Source: Kibdelosporangium banguiense (GTDB taxonomy: Bacteria; Actinomycetota; Actinomycetes; Mycobacteriales; Pseudonocardiaceae). Taken from it: 64,000 nt of DNA. Shown here piece after piece: positions 51,403 to 58,193 of the stretch (position 1 is its first letter; each line of letters opens with the position of its first letter). The stretch spans positions 12,165,203 through 12,229,202 of the forward strand of contig NZ_JAGINW010000001.1 of NCBI RefSeq assembly GCF_017876405.1. The letters run 5' to 3'. Below the pieces are notes generated by a model that was not told the DNA's origin, did not search any database, and saw only the letters and a list, made by a program, of their open reading frames with translations. The translations under genes were made by a program, and so were the position numbers.

Positions 51403-52446
51403 TCACGAGATCTCCCGGACGAGTTCGATCGCCCTGGCGAGTGTGGCCAGCCGGGTGTCCAGAGTTTCGCCTGCCGGGTACAGCCGCACAGTGTCCACAC
51501 CGGAATCGCGCCACACTCGCAAGCGTTCGCGCACCATCGGTTCCGTGCCGATCAAAGTCGTGCCGAGCACCATGTCGTCAGTGACCAGCCCTGCCGCGCC
51601 GTCGCGATCGCCTGCCTGCCAGCGTTCCCGGACCTCAGCCGCGACATCGGCCCAGCCTTGCTGGCTGTAGGCCTGGTTGTAGAAGTTCGTCGATGCGCAA
51701 CCCATGCCACCGAGGCTGAACGCGAGTTCCTTCTTGCGCGCGCCCACCATGGCACGCAAGGCTTCTTCGTCTTTCGCGAACGCCACTTCCGCGCCTTGGC
51801 AGACATCAAGGTCTTTGCGCGTACGCCCACCGCGCGCAAGGCCGTCGTCCAGATGCGCGAAGTACGCCTGCGCTGCGCCTTCGGGCACAAAGCTGGTGCC
51901 CAGCCAGCCGTTGGCGATCTCGCCGGTCAGCCGGAGCATCGCCGGCGAGAGCGTGGCGAGGTAGACCGGGATGTCGTGGTGCGGGCGGGCTGAGAGCCGC
52001 ATCGGCTTGGAATCCCCGCCGGGCAAAGGGATCTGGAAGATCTCACCGGAGTACTCGATCTTGCCGCCGTCGAACACTCGGCGCACGATCTCGACCGTTT
52101 CGCGCATCCGGGTCAACGGCTTGGCGAACTCGACGCCGTGCAGGCCTTTGATCACCTGCGGGCCGGACGCGCCGAGGCCGAGCAGGAACCGGCCGTCGGA
52201 CAGGTTCGACAACGTGATCGCGGTCTGCGCGATGGCCACCGGACTGCGGGTGCCGAGCTGGATGATCCCGGAGCCGAGCAGCATCCGCTCGGTCCGGGCC
52301 GCGTAGTAGCCCAGCGCGGATGGCGCGTCGGAGCCCCAGGCCTCGGCCACGAAGCACACGTCGAGCCCGAGCTTCTCCGCCTCGACGACGAAGTCGGCCT
52401 GCTCGCGCCAGCCGCCGGCCGCCTCCACGGTCGTCGCTGTCCGCAT
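51403..52446 (-). CDS. LLM-class (luciferase-like) flavin/F420-dependent oxidoreductase
   Basis: 347 residues from the ATG at 52446 (a GTG at 52449 is possible); GGGAGG lies just upstream. The TIM-barrel pattern has LDVCFVAEAWGSDAPSALGY, MLLGSGIIQLGTRSPVAIAQ near 54, LSDGRFLLGLGASGPQVIKG near 82-101, ETVEIVRRVFDG, and PVYLATLSPAMLRLTGEIANG near 161. This matches F420-dependent members common in actinobacteria, which reduce or oxidise small molecules; F420 rather than FMN use is inferred. It could be part of an operon with the HxlR and SRPBCC genes. A CIQT-like promoter region is not clear; the protease terminator lies further upstream. Confidence 0.88.
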   Translation of the reverse strand: MRTATTVEAAGGWREQADFVVEAEKLGLDVCFVAEAWGSDAPSALGYYAARTERMLLGSGIIQLGTRSPVAIAQTAITLSNLSDGRFLLGLGASGPQVIKGLHGVEFAKPLTRMRETVEIVRRVFDGGKIEYSGEIFQIPLPGGDSKPMRLSARPHHDIPVYLATLSPAMLRLTGEIANGWLGTSFVPEGAAQAYFAHLDDGLARGGRTRKDLDVCQGAEVAFAKDEEALRAMVGARKKELAFSLGGMGCASTNFYNQAYSQQGWADVAAEVRERWQAGDRDGAAGLVTDDMVLGTTLIGTEPMVRERLRVWRDSGVDTVRLYPAGETLDTRLATLARAIELVREIS

Positions 52447-52506
52447 CACGCCTCCCAAAGCCGCGCTGACCTCAAGAGTTGCGTAGATAGACTCACTGTG
52501 TCAAGA

Positions 52507-52539
52507 CCAGGCCGGACGTGCCCCGCACGCCCGGCCTGG
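52507..52539 (-). terminator. Terminator of the secreted protease gene
   Basis: A 15-pair stem with one mismatch (CCAGGCCGGACGTGC on the plus strand) and loop CCC lies ten bases after the protease stop at 52550 and before the LLM oxidoreductase promoter. Confidence 0.75.
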
Positions 52540-52549
52540 AGTATTCGGA

Positions 52550-53518
52550 TCAGAAACCGGCTGCCTGAGCGGCGTTGAGAACCGGAATCCAGGTGCTCGA
52601 CGCCGCACGGGCGTAGAACGTGTTGGTGGAGCGGTCACTGCCGGAGACCACGGCAAGCAACTGGTTGCTCGCGTTGATCACCGGGCCGCCGCTCCAGCCA
52701 CCGAACGCGACACAGTTGTTGGTGAACAGGAAGGTCACACCGTTGGCACCGTTGGCGTCACGGCCGTTGCCGACGCAGCGCAACTGGTTCTGGCCGCCGT
52801 AACGCTCCTGCGGGTAGCCGTGGGTGACGAAGCCGTTGATCACACCGCTGTTGTTGGAGACCCAGCCCAGGCCGCCGACCACGTTGGTGATCTTCGAGGC
52901 GCCCTGCGCCTGAATGGCCACGGAGGCGACGTCGTCCTCGTGCACGATGCCGTCGTTGCCGTGGTTGAAGTACGTGGTCGGAATCCAGAACGTGGCCGCC
53001 GACCAGGTGCCCAGCGGGCGGGCGTTGTTGTCGTACGACGGCACGAAGATCAGGTTCTGGCTCCACAGGTGCTGGGCCGGGCCGCCCTGGAAGACGCAGT
53101 GCGCGGCCGTGGCGACCACGCTCTTGCCGCTCGAGTTGATCACCGAGCCGGAGCAGACGTAGTTCAGCCCGTCCTTGGGGTTGAGAAAGAAGATCTTGCC
53201 GGTGACCCGGGACTTGAAGTCTCCCGTGTACGGCCGCGCCACCTGGGCGTTGCCGAACTGGTCGCCGCCGGGAGTGAGCACAGGGTTGGCGTCCAGCGGA
53301 CCGACCGGCGCCGCCTTGGCGTCCTGGCGGACCGGTCTGGCCTTACGCATCCGTTCCGGGGTCCAGTACTGCTCGGCCTGTGCCTGCGACAGCGCACCGA
53401 CCTCGGGTGCCTTGGTGACATCGGACGCGGCAGGCGCGGCCGAGGCGAGCGGCGGTGCGACCAGCATGACGGCCGCCACCGCCAGCAGCGTCTTCAACCG
53501 CAGGGAATACTTACTCAA
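52550..53518 (-). CDS. Secreted V8/trypsin-like serine endopeptidase
   Basis: 322 residues from a TTG at 53518, which has GAGGAG upstream; ATG starts further up would remove the signal peptide from the N terminus. The signal is LLAVAAVMLVAPPLASAAPA, followed by a propeptide of about 60 residues. The catalytic triad is H140 in VVATAAHC, D195 or D196 in VHEDDVASVAI and S276 in FGGWSGGPV. This resembles glutamyl-endopeptidase-like trypsin-fold proteins. Cysteines at 122/141 and 248/269 are placed for disulfides. It would be exported and activated by removal of the propeptide. The upstream 370 bases are non-coding; control is unknown. Confidence 0.9.
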   Translation of the reverse strand: MSKYSLRLKTLLAVAAVMLVAPPLASAAPAASDVTKAPEVGALSQAQAEQYWTPERMRKARPVRQDAKAAPVGPLDANPVLTPGGDQFGNAQVARPYTGDFKSRVTGKIFFLNPKDGLNYVCSGSVINSSGKSVVATAAHCVFQGGPAQHLWSQNLIFVPSYDNNARPLGTWSAATFWIPTTYFNHGNDGIVHEDDVASVAIQAQGASKITNVVGGLGWVSNNSGVINGFVTHGYPQERYGGQNQLRCVGNGRDANGANGVTFLFTNNCVAFGGWSGGPVINASNQLLAVVSGSDRSTNTFYARAASSTWIPVLNAAQAAGF

Positions 53519-53831
53519 ATTACGCTCCTCAAGTGACAGGAATACGCCCACATGGACCGCCGTGAATGCCTTGGGTCCGGCCGGGTCCACAGAACAAGAG
53601 GATGTCACTCTTTCGTGGATACATCGAAAAATTAGGCAATTTGGATGACAGAGCTGATAACGCGACCAATTGGCCCGCTTTTAGCGGCCGACCAGGGTAT
53701 TGCTTTCGGCACACATCCGCTGAGCGGGGGAATTCGGCCACCACGGACCACGCGATCATCCGATCATTCACAATTCCACCTGATACCACCAGGAGAAAAG
53801 GCCGCCCTTTCGGGCACCCATCCTGCATAGA
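53519..53831. other. 313-bp AT-richer non-coding stretch
   Basis: No frame here has convincing codon bias. The part next to 53518 is the protease leader with GAGGAG. Short words such as GAAAAATTAGG lower the GC below the local average. I see no repeat or RNA gene. The right end abuts the MarR operator pair. Confidence 0.5.
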
Positions 53832-53871
53832 CAGTCCTGACTGTTCAGCTGAAACTGGACAGTCTGGACTG
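53832..53871. promoter_or_regulatory. Paired MarR operators over the marR promoter
   Basis: CAGTCCTGACTG (53832-53843) and CAGTCTGGACTG (53860-53871) are both CAGTC-NN-GACTG palindromes, 28 bases centre to centre, and together form an imperfect larger inverted repeat. A promoter-like TGGACA (53857-53862) and TACAGT (53879-53884), 16 bases apart, place the second site over the -35 region. Autoregulation by the downstream MarR protein is the natural reading. Confidence 0.7.
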
Positions 53872-53891
53872 ACGGTTCTACAGTGGGCGGC

Positions 53892-54323
53892 ATGGACGAT
53901 TCAGCCGTGCGGGCCGCGCGTGAGCTCCGGGTCGTGTTCACCCGGCTGCGCCGCCGGTTCCGGGAGGTCGCCGTCGCCCAGGACGACCTCTCCTCTTCCC
54001 AGCTGTCAGTGCTGATGTTGCTGTTCAAGGAAGGCGCGTCGACAGCCAGCGCGCTCGCCGCCGCCGAACGGGTCCGTCCACAGTCGATGGCCACCACCCT
54101 CGCGGCACTGGACCAGCACGGCCTCATCCAGCGCGCCCCGGACCCCGACGACGGCCGCCGCCAACTGATCACCCTGACTGCCCAGGGCACCGAACGCGCC
54201 GAAGGGGACACCCAGGCCCGCGCCGAATGGCTGGCCCGCGCAATGCAGACCCGTTACACCGAATCAGAACGCCGGACAATGATCGAGGCAATGGCCCTGT
54301 TGGACCGTCTCACCCAGCCGTGA
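53892..54323 (+). CDS. MarR-family transcriptional regulator
   Basis: 143 residues. Typical MarR layout: helix ELRVVFTRLRRRFREVA near 11-27, then SSSQLSVLMLLFKEG and the winged helix STASALAAAERVRPQSMATT (about 53-72), LAALDQHGLIQRAPDPDDGR and QLITLTAQG. The RPQSM segment is the recognition helix and DPDDGRR the wing. The ATG at 53892 is preceded by a weak site. Two CAGTC palindromes over its promoter suggest it represses itself. It is followed 33 bases later by an isochorismatase-like gene on the same strand, the likely target. MarR proteins release DNA on binding phenolic or oxidant ligands; the ligand here is unknown. Confidence 0.92.
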   Translation: MDDSAVRAARELRVVFTRLRRRFREVAVAQDDLSSSQLSVLMLLFKEGASTASALAAAERVRPQSMATTLAALDQHGLIQRAPDPDDGRRQLITLTAQGTERAEGDTQARAEWLARAMQTRYTESERRTMIEAMALLDRLTQP

Positions 54324-54356
54324 TCATTTCTTCAGCGAGAAAAGGAAAACACCCAG

Positions 54357-54932
54357 ATGGCTCTCACCACCCTCGACGAGAAGACCGCATTGGTGGCACT
54401 CGATCTGATCAACGCGGTCGCCGCCATCCCCACCCAGCCGTACACAGCGGCGGAAGTGATCACCCGGACAGCGGAACTGGCCGCCGAATTCCGCACACAC
54501 GGCGCTCCGGTCGTACTCGTCCGGGTCGACGCCAACCCCGGCGCTCCCGGCCGCACCGAGGCAGCCACCGGCTCACGCTCCCGTGCCATGCCGGAAGGCG
54601 CGGGTCTCATCGTCGACGCCCTGGCCGGCCACCCCGAGGACATCGTTGTCCTGAAACGGAACTGGGGCGCCTTCCACGGCACAGACCTGGACCTGCACCT
54701 GCGGCGCCGCGGCATCACCCAGGTAGTGCTGACCGGCATCGCCACAAGCATCGCCGTCGAGTCCACCGCCCGCGCCGCCCACGAACACGGCTACAACGTC
54801 ACCCTCGCCACGGACGCGATGTCCGACCTGGACAGTGCGGCCCACCAGCACAGCGTCGAGCGGGTCTTCCCCCGCCTCGGCGAATCAGGCACCACCGCCG
54901 AGATCCTCGAACTCTTCGCCAAAACCCGGTAG
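54357..54932 (+). CDS. Isochorismatase-like hydrolase lacking the usual cysteine
   Basis: 191 residues with the cysteine-hydrolase fold. The catalytic aspartate is in ALVALDLINAV (near 16) and the lysine in VVLKRNWGAFHGTDLDLHL (near 101). The third position, normally cysteine in the GxxTxxCVxxTA motif, reads TGIATSIAVESTARAA, so the nucleophile is alanine. Such members exist as a known branch, often beside MarR genes, and may have another reaction or be non-catalytic. AAAGGAAAA lies before the ATG at 54357. It shares an operon with the MarR gene. A role in aromatic or phenazine-type chemistry is possible but unsupported by other genes here. Confidence 0.85.
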   Translation: MALTTLDEKTALVALDLINAVAAIPTQPYTAAEVITRTAELAAEFRTHGAPVVLVRVDANPGAPGRTEAATGSRSRAMPEGAGLIVDALAGHPEDIVVLKRNWGAFHGTDLDLHLRRRGITQVVLTGIATSIAVESTARAAHEHGYNVTLATDAMSDLDSAAHQHSVERVFPRLGESGTTAEILELFAKTR

Positions 54933-55083
54933 TCCTCACGAGCAGGGCGGCTCGCGCATGGCCAGGTCTGACTGTCGTCCGCTTTGACCACTGCCACCTG
55001 GTTGTCGCTGACCTGCAGTGCGAGCCGGCCGTCCGGGCTGACTGCCGCCTGTCCGAACTTCACGATCACCGCCGAGTGGACGC

Positions 55084-56241
55084 CTAAGACTTGACCGCGA
55101 CTCGCATGCCGCGAAGCTCGTAGCCGTCGATGTCCGGCTTGTGGCTCATGGTCGGCGGCGACTGCATCGTGATGCCGTCCAAGGCGAACAGCTTGGTCAG
55201 GAAGATGTCGGTCTCCAGCATGGCGACGTGCGCGCCGGGGCATTTGTGGGCGCCGTCGCCGAAGGACAGGCCGGTGGTGATCTCCCGGCCCGGACAGACG
55301 GCCAGCGGCTGCTCGCCGACGACGTCGGTGTCCAGATTGGCTGTGTCGATCTGGACGTGGACCATCGCGCCTTGGGGCACGGTGAAACCGCCGGGTATGT
55401 CGACCGGTTCGGTTGTGCGGCGGCGGATGTGACCGAGCACAGGTTCGAGGCGCAGCAGTTCGTGCAGGATCGCCAGCCGCTCGGGTTCTTGCGCCGCTTG
55501 GTATCCGGCGAGCAGATCCGCGTCGGTGAACAGGTGCCAGGCGGCCAGCACGATGAACTCGCGCGTGGTGACCATTCCGGCCGCCGCGAAGGTCAGGCAC
55601 TCGCCGAGGATGTCCGCGGCCGAGCAGCCCTCGCCGATCAGGTGGGAGATCAGGTCGTCCTTTGGGGACTTGCGGCGGGCCTGCACGGCCGGGCGGACGT
55701 CGTTGAAGTAGATCCGCGCCCAGTTGGTCACCTGCCGGTAGACCCAGTACAGCCCGTGCAGGCTCGTGAAACCGGGTGTGCCGAACTTGTCCGGGAAGAA
55801 CCGCTCCAGCCGTTGCTTGATGCCGGGCCTGCTCTCGGTCAGACCGATCACCGCCGCCGCGACCTCGACCGCGAGCTGGAAACTCAGCTCGGACAGATCC
55901 GCGGAGCCGTCCCGGCGTAATCGGTCCAATTGGGCTTCCGCGACTCGCTGCATTGTGTCGCGGTACGACTGGTCGACGCGGCGCGCAGTGAAGAACCTGG
56001 CGGTCTGGCGGCGGTGTTCGCGGTGCTCAGGGCCGTCCCGGTAGAGCACGGGCCGCCGCATCCTGGCGGGCATCTTCTCGATGGTCTCGATCCCCAGACC
56101 GGCCTGAACAGTGGCGGTCTCCCTCAGAAAAGCGCGCCCCGCCGCGTATCCGGTGATCCGCCAGACCCCGTCGTCGTCATGCCGGACCGGGCAGGCGACC
56201 TCGGTCTCGCCTCGGTCGATCTTGCGGGCGTTCGCCGCCAC
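55084..56241 (-). CDS. Cytochrome P450 (short actinobacterial type)
   Basis: 385 residues from the GTG at 56241, with AAGGAG just upstream. The heme loop is LSFGDGAHKCPGAHVAMLE, with cysteine near 345. The ExxR motif is the ELLR of ILHELLRLEPVLGHIRRR, and the C-helix region is RDGPEHREHRRQTARFFTARRV. The I-helix reads CLTFAAAGMVTTREFIVLAA, where the acid usual before the TT pair is valine; this is seen in some P450s with altered proton delivery. No redox partner is adjacent. It lies 96 bases downstream of the alpha-galactosidase gene on the same strand, and that gap contains a long inverted repeat overlapping its ribosome site. The substrate is unknown. Confidence 0.92.
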   Translation of the reverse strand: MAANARKIDRGETEVACPVRHDDDGVWRITGYAAGRAFLRETATVQAGLGIETIEKMPARMRRPVLYRDGPEHREHRRQTARFFTARRVDQSYRDTMQRVAEAQLDRLRRDGSADLSELSFQLAVEVAAAVIGLTESRPGIKQRLERFFPDKFGTPGFTSLHGLYWVYRQVTNWARIYFNDVRPAVQARRKSPKDDLISHLIGEGCSAADILGECLTFAAAGMVTTREFIVLAAWHLFTDADLLAGYQAAQEPERLAILHELLRLEPVLGHIRRRTTEPVDIPGGFTVPQGAMVHVQIDTANLDTDVVGEQPLAVCPGREITTGLSFGDGAHKCPGAHVAMLETDIFLTKLFALDGITMQSPPTMSHKPDIDGYELRGMRVAVKS

Positions 56242-56250
56242 CAGAGCTCC

Positions 56251-56336
56251 TTCCAGGGGATCCCAGGATCCATCATCACCTTCTGGCCAAGGTTATGGCG
56301 ATCAGCCGATCGAGGGTTACCCGGGATCCCCAGGAA
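56251..56336. promoter_or_regulatory. Long inverted repeat between the alpha-galactosidase and P450 genes
   Basis: The arms at 56251-56267 (TTCCAGGGGATCCCAGG) and 56320-56336 pair at 15 of 17 positions around a 52-base loop and fill most of the 96-base gap. In the reverse-strand RNA the second arm runs into the AAGGAG ribosome site of the P450 gene, so it could act as a terminator for one gene or hide the ribosome site of the next. A related GGGGAT(T)CCCGGGTA motif lies at 3918-3937. Confidence 0.5.
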
Positions 56337-56337
56337 A

Positions 56338-57984
56338 TCAGGAGCAGGTGACTGTGGCGTTGGCCCAGTCGGCGTGGTCGTAGTTGATGCCGTCCTGTGT
56401 GGGCAGCACAGCGAGATGCACATAGGACTGTCCGGTCACATCGGCGAGAAGGACCTTCGGTCCATCAGTGCCACGCAACAGCCCGCTGTTGGCCAATTGC
56501 GTCCCGGCTGCCCAGACTTCCATGGTCACCGAGCCGTTGTCGCCGGACTCGTCGTCGATGCCCACGGTCGCGGTGAACTGAGTGCATTTTCCACCAAGGT
56601 AATAGCGTACTTCGCTGCGGGCATGCACGCCGATTCCCTTGTTGTAGGTAATGCCGCCGATGGTCAGCGTGCGGCCGTCGTTCGCGCCTTGCTCGCCGTT
56701 GCTGCGGTCCTTTTCCACTGGGCCCCAAGCATTGCTGCTCAGTGCCGGAGTCAGGTCCGATACCTGGGTCGTACCGGCCGCAGGAGTGGCGAACGTGCCC
56801 TGACGGCTGACCCGGTACACCACAGTGCCATGCGCCGGAACGGAAGCGCTGATCGCACCGCTGGTCGTCGTCTCCACTTTGGACCAGAGGTCACGCAGCC
56901 GGTACGAGGTCGCGTTGCCGAGCCCGGCGGCGGTGGCCGTCGTGCTGATCGTCTGAGCCGACCCGGACTCGTTGAACAGCGCGACCCCGACGTCGCCGTT
57001 TTCGAGTGGCTTGGCCAGCACGTGCCGGCCGCCGGCGTTGCTGATCTCGCCGGCCTGGATGCCCAGCGTGTCCTGATCCAGCGCGATGACGTCGCGGTTG
57101 GTCAGCACATCGAAGGTGGACTGCCCGACTTTACGCAGGTCGGCACCGATGAGCAGGGGCGAGTTCATCATCGACCAGAGGGTGAAGTGGCTGCGGTACT
57201 CCACGTCGGTCATGCCGCCGTTGCCGACCTCGAGCATGTCCGGGTCGTTCCACGCGCCACGCTGCGAGTACGGCGCCAGCCCGACGTTGCGTTTGAAGAT
57301 GTCGAGCATGCTGCCCCAGTTGTCGCTGATGTCACCGGTGGTGCGCCAGCTGTTGCCGACCGGCTGGGCCCAGGTCCACGGCTGGTTGGAGCCCCACTCG
57401 CAGATCGAGAACACGATCGGCCGTCCGGTGGCCGCCAGCGCGTCCCGCATCTTCGTGTAACGCTGCTGCGCGCTCTGGCCTTGATGGTCGCCGCAGTTGT
57501 CGTACTTCAGGTAGTCCACGCCCCAGGACGCGAACAGCCGCGCGTCCTGCTCCTCATGGTTCAGACCGCCCGGAAAACCCTGGCCATCACAGGTCACGGT
57601 GCCGGCACTGGTGTAGATACCGAACTTCAGGCCCTTCGAGTGCACGTAGTCGGCAACCGCTTTGATGCCATTGGGAAATCTCGTCCGGTTGGGCACCAGG
57701 TTGCCGTCACTGGCGCGTTGCGGCTCGGCCCAGCAGTCGTCGATGTTGACGTACTGGTAGCCCGCGTCCTTCAGGCCACGCGAGACGAACAGGTCGGCGA
57801 TGCCCTTGACCATCGCCTCGTTGAACTCGGCACGGCAGTGCGTGGAGTTCCAGTTGTTGAACCCCATCACGGGTGTTCGTGACAGTCCGTTCTCCAGCGC
57901 CACAGCCTGCGGCGTAACCACCACAGCCATCCCTGTCGTGATCAATAAGGCAGCCATGACCGCCCCGAGCCAGCGTCCAGCCAT
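56338..57984 (-). CDS. Secreted alpha-galactosidase (GH27) with NPCBM-type domain
   Basis: 548 residues from the ATG at 57984, preceded by GGGAGG. A signal peptide (ALLITTGMAVVVTPQAVA) ends near residue 29. The barrel opens LENGLSRTPVMGFNNWNSTH, with IDDCWAEPQR near 81. The nucleophile is D162 in VDYLKYDNC and the acid/base D247 in AWNDPDM. TRFPNGIKAVADYVHSKGLK is the family strand. Residues about 400-548 form a C-terminal NPCBM carbohydrate-binding domain (TYNKGIGVHARSEVRYYLGG). It would release terminal alpha-galactose from plant galactans or oligosaccharides outside the cell. A LacI-type operator at 58109-58122 lies upstream and is shared with the divergent fucosidase-like gene. Confidence 0.93.
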   Translation of the reverse strand: MAGRWLGAVMAALLITTGMAVVVTPQAVALENGLSRTPVMGFNNWNSTHCRAEFNEAMVKGIADLFVSRGLKDAGYQYVNIDDCWAEPQRASDGNLVPNRTRFPNGIKAVADYVHSKGLKFGIYTSAGTVTCDGQGFPGGLNHEEQDARLFASWGVDYLKYDNCGDHQGQSAQQRYTKMRDALAATGRPIVFSICEWGSNQPWTWAQPVGNSWRTTGDISDNWGSMLDIFKRNVGLAPYSQRGAWNDPDMLEVGNGGMTDVEYRSHFTLWSMMNSPLLIGADLRKVGQSTFDVLTNRDVIALDQDTLGIQAGEISNAGGRHVLAKPLENGDVGVALFNESGSAQTISTTATAAGLGNATSYRLRDLWSKVETTTSGAISASVPAHGTVVYRVSRQGTFATPAAGTTQVSDLTPALSSNAWGPVEKDRSNGEQGANDGRTLTIGGITYNKGIGVHARSEVRYYLGGKCTQFTATVGIDDESGDNGSVTMEVWAAGTQLANSGLLRGTDGPKVLLADVTGQSYVHLAVLPTQDGINYDHADWANATVTCS

Positions 57985-58108
57985 CAAGGACCTCCCTGTC
58001 CGAAAGATGCAGGCAATCAGACAACAAACGACACAATCGAACTGTCCCGCTCAGCACCACACAACCTCCATTCGGTGAGCGCCCTCCTTACACCGCGTAT
58101 CCATCGGA

Positions 58109-58122
58109 TGTATGCGTTTACA
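58109..58122. promoter_or_regulatory. LacI-type operator between the two glycosidase genes
   Basis: TGTATGCGTTTACA is a CG-centred dyad with TGTA/TACA arms, close to the TGTAAACGTTTACA form bound by many LacI proteins. It lies between divergent starts at 57984 and 58194. On the reverse strand a TTGACC box (58133-58128) sits just beyond it, so the site may overlap the alpha-galactosidase promoter and control both genes. Confidence 0.6.
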
Positions 58123-58193
58123 TTTGCGGTCAAATGGCCTTAGCTGTCGTTTGGAACCAGGACCGATCGGATGTCTCGGAGAGGGCCAGGACA

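Noticed and set aside
54933..55083. Reverse-strand reading with AVSPDGRLALQVSDNQVAVV, resembling a beta-propeller fragment.
   Set aside because: No start codon with a ribosome site, and the frame continues antisense through the isochorismatase-like gene. Possibly a decayed remnant, but too short to call.
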